64,000 nucleotides of DNA, from the NCBI GenBank assembly GCA_008933835.1, contig WBUG01000001.1, forward strand, positions 62,001 through 126,000, read 5' to 3'. A program made the position numbers and the translations under genes. The notes under the pieces were generated by a model that saw nothing but the letters and a program-made list of their open reading frames with translations, searched no databases and had not been told where the DNA came from. Source of the DNA: Bacteroidota bacterium (lineage in GTDB: Bacteria > Bacteroidota > Ignavibacteria > UBA10030 > UBA8401). The number at the start of each line of letters is the position of its first letter. Position 1 is the first letter of the stretch. Of this stretch, positions 9,695 through 20,038 are shown piece by piece.

Positions 9695-11883
9695 TGCTGC
9701 AGGCGAAGTACAAGAAGAAGCTCGACGACCTCCTGGCGGTGTGCCACAAGAACCTCCGGAAGGTCAACGACGACCTCATCATCCGCGCGTTCGAAATGAG
9801 CGTGGAGGCGCACAAGCACGACCTCCGCAGTTCCGGCGAACCGTACTTCGGCCATCCGTTCGAGGTGGCGATGGTGGTGGCGAAGGAGATCGCGCTGGAC
9901 GACGTCACCGTCGCCTCGGCGCTGCTCCACGATGTGGTGGAGGACACCGAGATCGAGATCGACGGCATCCGGCGGGAGTTCGGCGACACCATCGCCGAGA
10001 TCGTGGACGGCGCGACCAAGATCAGCAACATCTTCGAGAGCCACGAGATCACCCAGGCGGAGAACTACCGGAAGCTCCTCCTCTCCATGGTGAACGACAT
10101 CCGCGTGATGATCGTGAAGTTCGCCGACCGCCTCCACAACATGCGGACCCTCGAGTACCTTCCCGCCGAGAAACAGCAGCGCATCGCCAAGGAGACGCTC
10201 GACATCTACGCGCCGTTCGCCCACCGCTTCGGTCTGGCGAAGATCAAGTGGGAGCTGGAGGACCTCGCGTTCAAGCACCTCCACCGCAGCGAGTATGAAG
10301 AGATCTCCCATTCGCTCAACGCCAAACGGCGCGAGCGGGAGCATTATATCCGCAAGTTCATCGTCCCCATCGAGAACCGCCTCCGGCAGGAGGGGCTGCA
10401 GTTCACCATCGAAGGACGGCCGAAACACTTCTACAGCATCTACAACAAGATGATGAAGCGCAACAAGCCGTTCGACGAGATCTACGATATGTTCGCCGTG
10501 CGCGTCATCCTCGACACCGAGGAGAACAACGCCTGCTTCACCGTGTACGGCATCGTCTCCGAGATCTACAAGCCCATCCCGGAGCGGTTCAAGAACTACA
10601 TCTCCATCCCGAAGAAGAACGGCTACCAGTCCCTCCACACCACCGTGGTGGGTCCGGAGGGGAAGATGGTGGAGGTGCAGATACGCACCCGGCAGATGCA
10701 CGAGATCGCCGAACGCGGCGTGGCCGCGCACTGGTACTATAAAGAGAACGGCTCGCAGGCGCCGCTGGACCGCGAACTCGAGAACTGGATCAACTGGGTG
10801 CGCGAGATGTTCGACCAGAAGCAGGGGGAGGACGTCTCGCCGAAGGAGCTCATCGAGAGCTTCAAACTGAACCTGTACCAGGACGAGATCTACGTCTTCA
10901 CGCCGAAGGGGGACCTGAAGATCCTTCCGAAGAACGCCACGGCGATCGACTTCGCCTTCGAGATCCATTCGGACGTCGGGTTCCACACCATCGGCGCCAA
11001 GGTGAACGGCCGCATCGTCCCGCTCAACACCATCCTCCGCAGCGGCGACCAGGTGGAGATCATCACCTCCAAGAAACAGAAGCCGAACCGGGACTGGGAC
11101 AAGTTCGCCATCACCCACAAGGCGAAGGCGCACATCCGCCGCTACTTCAAGGAGGAGGAACGCCGGCTGGCGGAGCAGGGGCGGGAGGTGTGGGAGAAGA
11201 AGGCGCGCAAGGCGAAGCTGCACATCAACGACGACGAGCTCACGAAGTTCGTCCATACCAGGCGGTTCGACAACCTCACGGCGTTCTTCCTCGCCATCCA
11301 GATGGAGCAGATCGACGTGGACATCGTCATCGCCGAGATCATGGACGCCGGCAAGAGCGCGCTCCCGGAACAGCGGCCGGAGGAGACCGGCTCCCTCTTC
11401 AACAAGTTCGTCGACACCGCCCGCAGCATCACGAGCGGCATCTCCATCTTCGGCACCAAGGGTGACCTGCTCTACAACTACGCGAAGTGCTGCAACCCCA
11501 TCCCGGGGGACGACATCATCGGTTACGTCACCACCGGCGAAGGCATCAAGATCCACCGCCGTTCGTGCCGGAACATGCAGTCCATGCTCAACAATGGTGA
11601 GGAGCGCATCGTCCACGTCGAATGGCCGGACGCCACCTCCAGCGACTACATCGCCGGCATCCGCATCTCGGGGGAGGACCGCAAAGGTCTTCTCACCGAG
11701 GTCACGGACGCCATCTCGAACTATGACAACACCAACATCCGGAGCGTGAACATCAGCACCAAGGACACGATGTTCGACGGACAGTTCGTCGTGTACGTCC
11801 GGAACATCGAACACCTGAACGGCATCATCGAACGGCTGCGCCGGGTGCGGAACGTCTCCAAAGTGGAGCGCTTCGATGAGTGA
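9694..11883 (+). CDS. spoT: Bifunctional (p)ppGpp synthetase/hydrolase, RelA/SpoT family
   Basis: HD domain (LLHDVVEDTEIE), synthetase (NGYQSLHTTVVGPEG), TGS and ACT domains; start at MLQAKYKKKL. Confidence 0.95.
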   Translation: MLQAKYKKKLDDLLAVCHKNLRKVNDDLIIRAFEMSVEAHKHDLRSSGEPYFGHPFEVAMVVAKEIALDDVTVASALLHDVVEDTEIEIDGIRREFGDTIAEIVDGATKISNIFESHEITQAENYRKLLLSMVNDIRVMIVKFADRLHNMRTLEYLPAEKQQRIAKETLDIYAPFAHRFGLAKIKWELEDLAFKHLHRSEYEEISHSLNAKRREREHYIRKFIVPIENRLRQEGLQFTIEGRPKHFYSIYNKMMKRNKPFDEIYDMFAVRVILDTEENNACFTVYGIVSEIYKPIPERFKNYISIPKKNGYQSLHTTVVGPEGKMVEVQIRTRQMHEIAERGVAAHWYYKENGSQAPLDRELENWINWVREMFDQKQGEDVSPKELIESFKLNLYQDEIYVFTPKGDLKILPKNATAIDFAFEIHSDVGFHTIGAKVNGRIVPLNTILRSGDQVEIITSKKQKPNRDWDKFAITHKAKAHIRRYFKEEERRLAEQGREVWEKKARKAKLHINDDELTKFVHTRRFDNLTAFFLAIQMEQIDVDIVIAEIMDAGKSALPEQRPEETGSLFNKFVDTARSITSGISIFGTKGDLLYNYAKCCNPIPGDDIIGYVTTGEGIKIHRRSCRNMQSMLNNGEERIVHVEWPDATSSDYIAGIRISGEDRKGLLTEVTDAISNYDNTNIRSVNISTKDTMFDGQFVVYVRNIEHLNGIIERLRRVRNVSKVERFDE

Positions 11884-12310
11884 ACCCCTCTCCCGGGCGA
11901 TGGGCATCGACTACGGCGCTGTGCGCGTCGGCGTTTCCCTCAGCGATCCGCTCCGCATCATCGCGCAGGGCCTCACCACGCTCCCCAACGACGGCCGGCT
12001 CCTCGACGAGCTCGTCCGCCTCATCGGCGAACACGGTGTCGGCACCGTCGTCATCGGCAATCCGCTCCACCTCAGCGGCCGCGAGAGCGAATCGTCCGTC
12101 GCCGCCGTCCGCTTCGCCGACGCGCTCCGTGCCCGCACACAGGCCGAATGCGTGCTCGTCGACGAGCGCTTCACCTCCGTCATCGCCCATCAGACCCTCC
12201 GCACCATGGGCACCACCCGGAAACAGCGCCGCGACAAGGGGCGCGTGGACGAGATGGCCTCCGCCATCCTGCTGCAGGGGTATCTGGACCGTTCCTCCCG
12301 CCATGGATGA
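11876..12310 (+). CDS. ruvX: Putative Holliday junction resolvase / pre-16S rRNA nuclease RuvX (YqgF)
   Basis: MGIDYGAVRVGVSLSDP, DERFTSVIAHQTL, KGRVDEMASAILLQGYL. Confidence 0.93.
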   Translation: MSEPLSRAMGIDYGAVRVGVSLSDPLRIIAQGLTTLPNDGRLLDELVRLIGEHGVGTVVIGNPLHLSGRESESSVAAVRFADALRARTQAECVLVDERFTSVIAHQTLRTMGTTRKQRRDKGRVDEMASAILLQGYLDRSSRHG

Positions 12311-13046
12311 ACTGAAGGCCGTCATCGTGCAGCGGTTCCGCGACGGACGGACGTGGGCGAACCGACACCGTGTGGCCGCCGCCGGCATCGCGCTGGCGTC
12401 GCTCCTCTTCCTGCAGTACCTCTTCCTTCCGAACAACAGCCTGCAGTCGCTCCGGAAACAGAATCCGAAACGGACCGCGATGATGGAGCAGCGCATCGAA
12501 GAGGCGGAGGAGGCCGGCAAACCGTTCGCCATCGCGCAGCAGTGGGTCCCGCTTTCGCGCATATCGCGGCATCTCGTCAACGCGGTCATCGTTTCGGAGG
12601 ACGGTACGTTCTACGAACACGAGGGAGTGGACTGGTACGAACTGGAAGAGTCCATCAGGAAGAACCTCGCGAAAGGGAAGGCGGCGCGCGGCGGCTCCAC
12701 CATCTCGCAGCAGCTCGCCAAGAACCTCTTCCTCTCCACCTCCAAGGACCCGGTGCGCAAGTTCAAGGAGCTCGTCATCACGCTCCGGATGGAGCGCACC
12801 CTGTCCAAACGGCGTATCCTGGAACTGTACCTCAATCTCATCGAATGGGGGGACGGCGTCTTCGGCGCCGAAGCGGCCGCGAAGCGGTACTTCGGCAAGT
12901 CCGCCGCGAACCTCACGCGCGAAGAGGCGGCGCGGATGGCCGCGGTCATCCCGAGTCCGCGCCGTCACCGGCCCGATGCCGCGTCGCGCTACGTCCTTCG
13001 CCGCACCTCCGTCATCCTGGAACGGATGTCGGCCCGGGGGTATTGA
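12303..13046 (+). CDS. mtgA: Monofunctional biosynthetic peptidoglycan transglycosylase
   Basis: VIVSEDGTFYEHEGVDW, GGSTISQQLAKNLFLS, RILELYLNLIEWGDGVFGAEAAA; start inside longer ORF. Confidence 0.92.
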   Translation: MDELKAVIVQRFRDGRTWANRHRVAAAGIALASLLFLQYLFLPNNSLQSLRKQNPKRTAMMEQRIEEAEEAGKPFAIAQQWVPLSRISRHLVNAVIVSEDGTFYEHEGVDWYELEESIRKNLAKGKAARGGSTISQQLAKNLFLSTSKDPVRKFKELVITLRMERTLSKRRILELYLNLIEWGDGVFGAEAAAKRYFGKSAANLTREEAARMAAVIPSPRRHRPDAASRYVLRRTSVILERMSARGY

Positions 13047-13738
13047 TGCGTCTGCGCGATGTGGTGAACCTCGTGGAGGAGGGGGAAGGTTTCGAACTGG
13101 AGTTCAAGCGGAAGGTATCGTCGCCGGAGAAGATCGCCCGGACCCTCTCCGCGTTCGCCAACACCGGCGGGGGCATCATCCTCTTCGGCGTGGACGACGA
13201 CGGGTCCCTCGTGGGTGTGGACAGCGAGAAGACCGAAGCGGACCTGCTCCGTCACGCGGCCGACCATCACTGCGATCCCCCTGTCCCCATCAGCGTCGAG
13301 TACGTACCGTACCATCACCGGGACATCATCGTGGTGTCGGTGGAGGAGAGCGGGGAGAAGCCGCACTTCGTCGTCAACGATGGGGAGGAGGACCGTGCGT
13401 ACATCCGTGTGAAGGATACCACCGTCATCGCGAGCCGCGAGGTGGTGAAGGTGCTGCGGGACGAACGGGCGGAGAGGGGATTGACCGTCTCCATCGGCGA
13501 GAACGAGAAGCGTCTGTTCGCATACCTTGAGACGCACGACCGCATCACGGTGAAGGAGTTCGCTTCCGCCGTCAACGTGTCCGAGCGGAGGGCATCGCGC
13601 ATCCTCACCACGCTCGTGCGGGCGGGGGTCATCCGCATCCATACGCTCGAAAAGACCGACTACTTCACGCTCGCATCCCCTGCCGAAGGATCCGCACCGC
13701 GTCGTACATCACCACGCCATACGCCACCGCGACGTTGA
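13046..13738 (+). CDS. AlbA_2/Schlafen-type ATP-binding domain protein with C-terminal winged-helix-like segment
   Basis: EGFELEFKRKVSSPEKIARTLSAFANTGGGIILFGVDDDGSLVG; overlaps mtgA stop. Confidence 0.8.
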   Translation: MRLRDVVNLVEEGEGFELEFKRKVSSPEKIARTLSAFANTGGGIILFGVDDDGSLVGVDSEKTEADLLRHAADHHCDPPVPISVEYVPYHHRDIIVVSVEESGEKPHFVVNDGEEDRAYIRVKDTTVIASREVVKVLRDERAERGLTVSIGENEKRLFAYLETHDRITVKEFASAVNVSERRASRILTTLVRAGVIRIHTLEKTDYFTLASPAEGSAPRRTSPRHTPPRR

Positions 13739-14210
13739 GAGACTGCTTGTGGCCGTACATCGGTATCTCCACCGCCATGTCCGCCGCCGCCATCACGTCC
13801 TTTGAGACGCCGGTGAGCTCGTTCCCGAAGGCGAAGCAGAGCGGAAAGTCCGCCGGTTGCAGTTCATAGTGCGGCCGTCCGGCATCCGTCAGTTCCACCG
13901 CACACAGCCGCACGCCGGAGGCGCGGAGCTCGCGCACCGCATCCATCGGGTCCTGATAATGCTGCCACGGAACGGTCAACGTCGCTCCCAGAGCCGTCTT
14001 GTCGATCTCCCGCCGCGGCGGGGCAGGGGTGTATCCGGTCAACAGCAGTTTCCGGACAAGCGCGCCGTCCGAACTGCGGAAGATGGAGCCGACGTTGTAG
14101 AGACTGCGGACATTGTCGATGAGGGCATAGAGGGGATGGCGGATCGCATCGCTGATTTGTTCCGGTTTCTTACGGTTTTCAGCGATTTCATCGTGGCTCA
14201 ATTTACGCAT
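13665..14210 (-). CDS. SpoU/TrmH-family RNA 2'-O-methyltransferase
   Basis: DNVRSLYNVGSIFRSSDG, FGNELTGVS, EIPMYGHKQSLNVAVAYGVVMYD motifs 1-3 of SPOUT family. Confidence 0.93.
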   Translation of the reverse strand: MRKLSHDEIAENRKKPEQISDAIRHPLYALIDNVRSLYNVGSIFRSSDGALVRKLLLTGYTPAPPRREIDKTALGATLTVPWQHYQDPMDAVRELRASGVRLCAVELTDAGRPHYELQPADFPLCFAFGNELTGVSKDVMAAADMAVEIPMYGHKQSLNVAVAYGVVMYDAVRILRQGMRA

Positions 14211-14287
14211 CGGTCGGGAGATTCTCTTTTGAAAAAAGGGACAATTTGGTTATCTTATAGTTCAATTTAAGCGAAATTATCCGAGTT

Positions 14288-14995
14288 TTGAAGAAAATTA
14301 TCATCGCCATCGACGGTCCTGCTGCTTCGGGGAAGAGCACGACAGCGAGGCTGGTCGCGCAGCGGTTGCAGTACCTTCATATCGACACCGGAGCGATGTA
14401 CCGGGCGATGGCGTTGAAGGTCCTGCGGAGCGGGATACATCCGGACGACAGGGAAGCTGTCGCACGGCTCGCCCGCACGACGACCGTCCGCCTTGTGCCG
14501 GCTGAACCCGGTTCACAGAAGGTCCGTGTGGAGCTGGACGGCGCGGCGGTGACCGATGAGATCCGGCTGCCCGAAGTGACCGGCATCGTCAGTCCGGTCA
14601 GCACCATCGCCGATGTGCGCGCACTGATGGTGAAGGAACAGCGGGCGATGGGACGGGAGGGGGGCATCGTGCTGGAAGGCCGCGACATCGGTACGGTGGT
14701 CTTCCCTCAAGCGGAACTGAAGGTCTTCATGAAGGCCGAACCCCGCGAGCGGGCGAGGCGCCGGGGGATGGAACTGAAAGAGAAAGGGCTCGATGTGCCG
14801 CTCGAATCGCTCGAAGCGGACATCATCGAACGGGACCGCATCGATTCGCAGAGGGCGCTGAGTCCGCTGCGCCGGGCCGATGATGCGGTGGAGGTGGACA
14901 CGACGGACATGACCATCGAGCAGCAGGTGGAGTTCATCGTGCGGAAAGCGGAGGAGCGCATCGCTCGCTCCAAGGACGGGAAGACGGAAGCATGA
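14288..14995 (+). CDS. cmk: Cytidylate kinase
   Basis: IIIAIDGPAASGKSTTARLVAQRL, HIDTGAMYRA, LEGRDIGTVVFP. Confidence 0.96.
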   Translation: MKKIIIAIDGPAASGKSTTARLVAQRLQYLHIDTGAMYRAMALKVLRSGIHPDDREAVARLARTTTVRLVPAEPGSQKVRVELDGAAVTDEIRLPEVTGIVSPVSTIADVRALMVKEQRAMGREGGIVLEGRDIGTVVFPQAELKVFMKAEPRERARRRGMELKEKGLDVPLESLEADIIERDRIDSQRALSPLRRADDAVEVDTTDMTIEQQVEFIVRKAEERIARSKDGKTEA

Positions 14996-15873
14996 AGGTC
15001 ACGGTCGACGGTCATTCGGGATTCTGCTGGGGCGTGGTCCGCACGGTGGACATCGCCGAACAGGAGCTCGGCGATACGGGAAAACTCTATTCGCTGGGCG
15101 AGATCATCCATAACCCGGTCGAGATCGGACGGCTGGAGGAGAAGGGACTGCGCACCATCCGGCACGGCGACCTCGCCACCGTGAAGGACGCCAAAGTGCT
15201 CATCCGCGCGCATGGGGAGCCGCCGGAGACCTTCCGGAAGATGAAGGAGCTCGGCATCACCGTCATCGACGCCACCTGTCCGGTGGTGACGAAGGTGCAG
15301 GAGCGCATCCGGAAGTTCTACGACCGGAAATACCAGATCGTCATCTTCGGTAAGAAGGACCATGCCGAGGTCATCGGCCTCGTCGGCCACACGAACGGTA
15401 CCGCCGTGGTCGTCAAATCGGTGGAGGAGCTGGACGCGCTGGACTTCACGCGGAACACCGTCCTCTTCTCCCAGACGACGATGGACAAGGAGACCTTCTA
15501 CGCCATCCGCGACGCCATCCGGGCGCGCATCCGTGCGGAGTTCGAGGTCGGCACGTTCGAGGAGATGGCGGTCGATTTCCACGCGAAGGACACCATTTGC
15601 GGACAGGTCTCCGGCCGCGAAAAGAAACTGCGCGAGTTCGCGCGGAGCAACGACGTGGTCCTCTTCGTGGCGGGCCGCATGAGCTCGAACGGCAAGGTGT
15701 TGTACGAGATCGCGCGCTCCGAGAATCCGCGGACCCATTTCATCGAGGACGAATCCGAACTGAAGGACGAGTGGTTCACCGGAGCGGCCACCGTCGGCGT
15801 CAGCGGCGCCACGTCGACCCCGCAATGGCTGATGGAGCGGGTCCGGAAGGCGGTCGAAGAGCGGTATCATTGA
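14992..15873 (+). CDS. ispH: 4-hydroxy-3-methylbut-2-enyl diphosphate reductase
   Basis: GFCWGVVRTVDIA, LGEIIHNP, IRAHGEPPE, DATCPVV, GVSGATSTPQWL. Confidence 0.95.
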   Translation: MKVTVDGHSGFCWGVVRTVDIAEQELGDTGKLYSLGEIIHNPVEIGRLEEKGLRTIRHGDLATVKDAKVLIRAHGEPPETFRKMKELGITVIDATCPVVTKVQERIRKFYDRKYQIVIFGKKDHAEVIGLVGHTNGTAVVVKSVEELDALDFTRNTVLFSQTTMDKETFYAIRDAIRARIRAEFEVGTFEEMAVDFHAKDTICGQVSGREKKLREFARSNDVVLFVAGRMSSNGKVLYEIARSENPRTHFIEDESELKDEWFTGAATVGVSGATSTPQWLMERVRKAVEERYH

Positions 15874-16045
15874 ATGTGTCCGGGCGAGCGGAACGCCCGG
15901 CAGGAACGTTTCACAGGTCATCCGCAATCACGAACCCAATCACCAAACGATATCGCCGACGTCACAGGGCGAACCGGATCCGATGACCGTCCGGGGAGAC
16001 CGGGATGACGGCGGCAGAACCCCGCAAGGGGCGCGAAAGGCTCTC

Positions 16046-17785
16046 ATGGCACAAGAGAAGGATGTACTCATCGACGAGAAGCTGTACACCGATGAGGAAA
16101 TGAAACAGATGATGGAGATGTACGAAGGAACTCTGGGGAAGATCACCCAGGGCGAGATCGTGAAAGGCCGCATCGTCTTCATCGGACAGAACGATATCTC
16201 GCTCGATATCGGCTTCAAGTCCGAAGGCACCGTTCCCGTCAACGAGTTCCCGAACATCAAGGAACTGAAGGTCGGGGACGAAGTGGAAGTGTTCCTCGAA
16301 AGCATCGAGGACAAGGACGGACAGATGGTCCTGTCCCGCAAGCGCGCCGATTTCATGCGCGTGTGGGAGAAGGTCACCCGTTCGTTCGAGACCGGCGAGG
16401 TCATCCAGGGAAAGATCATCCGCCGCATCAAGGGGGGGCTGGTGGTGGACGTGCTCGGCATCGACGCGTTCCTCCCCGGCTCGCAGATCGACGTGCGCCC
16501 CGTGCGCGACTTCGACGCCCTCATCGGCCGGGACATGGATTTTCGCGTCGTGAAGGTCAACCATCCTTCCGAGAACATCGTCGTCAGCCATAAGATCCTC
16601 GTCGAAGAGGAGCTGGCGGACCAGCGCAAGGGCATCCTCGCCGGCCTGGAGAAGGGACAGATCCTCGAGGGCATCGTGAAGGCCATCGCCGACTTCGGCG
16701 TCTTCATCGACCTCGGCGGCGTCGACGGTCTGGTGCACATCACCGACCTGTCGTGGGGCCGCATCCAGCATCCGTCCGAAGTGGTGAAGCTCGACCAGAC
16801 GGTGAACGTCGTCGTGCTCGACTTCGACCAGGAGAAGCGCCGCATCTCGCTCGGCATGAAGCAGCTGATGCCGCATCCGTGGGAGAAGATCGACGAACGC
16901 TATCCGGTCGGCACGAAGGTGTCGGGCCGCGTGGTGTCGCTCACCGACTACGGCGCGTTCATCGAGATCGAGAAGGGCATCGAAGGCCTCATCCACATCT
17001 CCGAGATGAGCTGGACGCAGCACGTGAAGCATCCGTCGCAGATGGTCTCGATGGGTCAGGTCATCGAAGCGGTCATCCTCTCGCTCGACGTGTCGGGCAA
17101 GAAGATCTCCCTCGGCATGAAGCAGCTCGAGCCCGATCCGTGGAACACCATCCTGGCGAAGTATCCCATCGGCTCGCGGCATAAGGGCTCGGTGCGCAAC
17201 CTGACCAACTTCGGCGTCTTCGTCGAACTCGAGCAGGGCATCGACGGCCTCATCCACATCTCCGATCTGTCGTGGACGAAGAAGATCCGCCACCCCGGGG
17301 AAGTGGTGAAGAAGGGCGAGCAGATCGAGGTCATCATCCTCGGCATCGACGTGGAACAGCGCCGCATCTCGCTCGGTCACAAGCAGCTGAACGACAACCC
17401 GTGGGACACCTTCTCGAGCGCGTACCGCGTCGGGACGGACATCGAAGGGAAGATCGTTCGCATCATCGAGAAGGGGGTCATCGTGGAACTGCCGGCGGGC
17501 GTTGACGGCTTCGTGCCGCTCTCGCAGCTGTCGCAGACGCCCATCAAGAACCTCGCCGAAGCGTTCCAGGTCGGCGATGCGCTTCCGATGACCGTCATCG
17601 AGTTCGACGGCGAGAGCAAGAAGATCGTGCTCTCCGTGGTCGAACATCTCCGCGGCAAGGAACAGAAGGTCATCGACGAGTACGTGGCGAAGCACAAGCT
17701 GCCTCCCATCACGCTCAAGGACGCCCTTCCGATCGCCCTGACCGCCGATGAGAAGCGCGCCATCGACGAAGAGTCGAGGAAATGA
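16046..17785 (+). CDS. rpsA: 30S ribosomal protein S1 (multiple S1 domains)
   Basis: Repeated S1 domains (G.V..I.DFGVFIDLGGVDGLVHITDLSWGR); downstream of cmk-ispH. Confidence 0.94.
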   Translation: MAQEKDVLIDEKLYTDEEMKQMMEMYEGTLGKITQGEIVKGRIVFIGQNDISLDIGFKSEGTVPVNEFPNIKELKVGDEVEVFLESIEDKDGQMVLSRKRADFMRVWEKVTRSFETGEVIQGKIIRRIKGGLVVDVLGIDAFLPGSQIDVRPVRDFDALIGRDMDFRVVKVNHPSENIVVSHKILVEEELADQRKGILAGLEKGQILEGIVKAIADFGVFIDLGGVDGLVHITDLSWGRIQHPSEVVKLDQTVNVVVLDFDQEKRRISLGMKQLMPHPWEKIDERYPVGTKVSGRVVSLTDYGAFIEIEKGIEGLIHISEMSWTQHVKHPSQMVSMGQVIEAVILSLDVSGKKISLGMKQLEPDPWNTILAKYPIGSRHKGSVRNLTNFGVFVELEQGIDGLIHISDLSWTKKIRHPGEVVKKGEQIEVIILGIDVEQRRISLGHKQLNDNPWDTFSSAYRVGTDIEGKIVRIIEKGVIVELPAGVDGFVPLSQLSQTPIKNLAEAFQVGDALPMTVIEFDGESKKIVLSVVEHLRGKEQKVIDEYVAKHKLPPITLKDALPIALTADEKRAIDEESRK

Positions 17786-17800
17786 CGCGTTGACGCACTC

Positions 17801-17843
17801 CGGTGCGGTCCGCCCCCGCGGCGGGCCGCACCGTCTTTTTTTT
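17801..17843 (+). terminator. Intrinsic terminator after rpsA
   Basis: GGTGCGG...CCGCACC followed by T-rich tract. Confidence 0.8.
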
Positions 17844-17858
17844 ACGCACACCGCACGC

Positions 17859-19211
17859 ATGAGAGCCTCGTTCTACACACTGGGATGCAAACTGAACTAC
17901 GCCGAAACGGCGGGCATGGAACGCCGGTTCCGTGACCGCGGCTTCGATGTCGTTCCGTTCGCGGAACCGGCCGACGTGTGCGTGGTGAACACCTGCTCGG
18001 TCACGGACCGGGCGGACCGCGAGGCGCGCCAGATCGTCCGTCGCGCCCTCCGCACCTCTCCCGGCGCCTTCATCGCCGTCGTCGGCTGCTACGCGCAGCT
18101 CGCGCCGGAGACCATCTCCTCCATCGACGGGGTGGACCTCGTCCTGGGGGCCAGCGAGAAGTTCCGGCTCTTCGATTATGCCGGCGACTTCCGGAAGTTC
18201 GACGTGCCGCGCATCCATGTGGGGCGCATCGACGATGCGACCGATTTCGGTCCGGCCTATTCGGCGGGGGCGGACGACCGCACCCGCGCGTACCTCAAGG
18301 TGCAGGACGGCTGCGATTTCAACTGCGCCTTCTGCACCATCCCGCTCGCCCGGGGCGGAAGCCGCAGCCAGTCGGTCGCCGCCACCGTGGAGCAGGCGCG
18401 CAGCATCGCCGCGATGGGCTATCGTGAAGTGGTACTGACCGGCGTCAACGTCGGGGATTACGGCAAAAAGGAAGGCACGACGCTGCGGGCGCTGCTGCAG
18501 GAGCTGGAAGGGGTGGAGGGGATCGAACGCATCCGCGTCAGTTCCATCGAACCGAACCTGCTCACGGACGATCTCCTCTCGTACTGGCTCTCCTCCCGAA
18601 AAGTGTGCCGGCATTTCCACATACCGCTGCAGAACGGGACGGACGGCATGCTCCGCTCGATGCGCCGGCGGTACACCGCCGAACAGTACCGGGACCTGAT
18701 CGGGTCCATCCGCAAGGCGGACCCCGATGCGGGCATCGGCGCGGACGTCATCGTCGGTTTCCCCGGTGAAACGGAGGACGTGTTCGAACGGAACTTCGAG
18801 TTCATCCACGCGCTGCCGGTGAGCTACCTGCACGTGTTCACGTACTCCGAACGCCCGAACACCCCCTCCATCGTCTTTCCCGGTCGCATCGAACCGCGGG
18901 TGCGTTTCTCGCACAGCGACAGGCTGCGCGTGCTGGGACAGATGAAACGCTCGGAGTTCGGCCGGACGCAGGCGGGCTCTGTGCGTCCCGTGCTCATCGA
19001 GGGGACCATCGAGAACAATCGGCTGTCCGGATACACCGACAATTATGTGCGTGTGGAAGTGCCGTACCATCCCTCGCTGGAGAACGCCGTGGCGGAGGTC
19101 CGCATCGGTCCGTTCAACGGCGACGCCTGTGAAGGGGAGATCGTGGCGTTGCGGACCGGCGGCGCTCCGATCCTTGCCGACATTCCCGTGGTGAACGGAC
19201 GAAACGAATGA
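17859..19211 (+). CDS. mtaB: Radical-SAM tRNA methylthiotransferase, MtaB-like
   Basis: TLGCKLNYAET, VNTCSVTDRADREARQ, DGCDFNCAFCTIPLARGGSRS. Confidence 0.93.
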   Translation: MRASFYTLGCKLNYAETAGMERRFRDRGFDVVPFAEPADVCVVNTCSVTDRADREARQIVRRALRTSPGAFIAVVGCYAQLAPETISSIDGVDLVLGASEKFRLFDYAGDFRKFDVPRIHVGRIDDATDFGPAYSAGADDRTRAYLKVQDGCDFNCAFCTIPLARGGSRSQSVAATVEQARSIAAMGYREVVLTGVNVGDYGKKEGTTLRALLQELEGVEGIERIRVSSIEPNLLTDDLLSYWLSSRKVCRHFHIPLQNGTDGMLRSMRRRYTAEQYRDLIGSIRKADPDAGIGADVIVGFPGETEDVFERNFEFIHALPVSYLHVFTYSERPNTPSIVFPGRIEPRVRFSHSDRLRVLGQMKRSEFGRTQAGSVRPVLIEGTIENNRLSGYTDNYVRVEVPYHPSLENAVAEVRIGPFNGDACEGEIVALRTGGAPILADIPVVNGRNE

Positions 19212-19266
19212 ACAGGTGAACACAGGAACCTTGCGACGGCGTTCACCATACATTCGGAGGTACTCT

Positions 19267-20004
19267 ATGACGCTCATCCGTTCCGCTCTCATCCTTATTG
19301 TCGCAGTCACCACCGGCGCGGCGCAGAACACGCTCGACCGTCTCCGTTCGGAACTGTCATCTCCGGTCCCGGCACCGCCGCTCCCGGTGGCCCAGGAGCT
19401 CGTTCCAGAGACCGGACGCCGATCACCGGCGACGGCCGCGTTCTATTCGCTCCTTGTCCCGGGCATGGGGGAATGGTACGCCGGCCGGTTCGACATCGGC
19501 CGCTATTCGCTCATCGCCGAAGGGACCTTATGGCTCTCGTATTACTCTCTCCAGCGGTACGGTTCGTGGATACGCGACGACGCGCGTTCCTTCGCCGTCA
19601 TCCACGCCGGAGCATCGCTCGCGGGGAAGGACGACCAGTACTTCGTGGACCTCGGCAACTTCATGGACACAGAGGAGTACAACGCCAAAAAGCTGACCGA
19701 CCGTACGCCGGAACTGCTCTATGACCCCGATGCGGGATATCGGTGGAGATGGGATTCGGACGTGAAGCGGCGGGAGTACCGCAGCATGCGCGTGGCGGGC
19801 GAGACGGTCTTCAACACATCAAAGTTCGTCATCGGCGCGGTGGTGGTGAACCACCTCATCAGCGCCGTGAACGCCGTACGGCTGGCGAAGCAGCACAACG
19901 ACGGTCTGACCGATGGGGCCGGCGCCTGGCGGCTCGAGTCGTCCGTCACACGGATCGGGGAGAGGCCGGACGGCATCACGGTGAGCGTGGTCCGGACGTT
20001 CTAG
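19267..20004 (+). CDS. DUF5683-like secreted/membrane hypothetical protein
   Basis: Signal peptide MTLIRSALILIVAVTTGAA; AFYSLLVPGMGEWYAGRFDIG pattern. Confidence 0.65.
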   Translation: MTLIRSALILIVAVTTGAAQNTLDRLRSELSSPVPAPPLPVAQELVPETGRRSPATAAFYSLLVPGMGEWYAGRFDIGRYSLIAEGTLWLSYYSLQRYGSWIRDDARSFAVIHAGASLAGKDDQYFVDLGNFMDTEEYNAKKLTDRTPELLYDPDAGYRWRWDSDVKRREYRSMRVAGETVFNTSKFVIGAVVVNHLISAVNAVRLAKQHNDGLTDGAGAWRLESSVTRIGERPDGITVSVVRTF

Positions 20005-20007
20005 GAC

Positions 20008-20034
20008 GAAGCCCCGACCGGTTCGGGGCTTTTT
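20008..20034 (+). terminator. Intrinsic terminator
   Basis: GCCCCGA (20011-20017)/TCGGGGC (20023-20029) then T5. Confidence 0.8.
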
Positions 20035-20038
20035 CATT

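Noticed and set aside
9421-11907. 828-aa minus-strand ORF opposite spoT/rel
   Set aside because: Shadow ORF caused by high GC third positions; the plus strand encodes a complete, conserved RelA/SpoT protein
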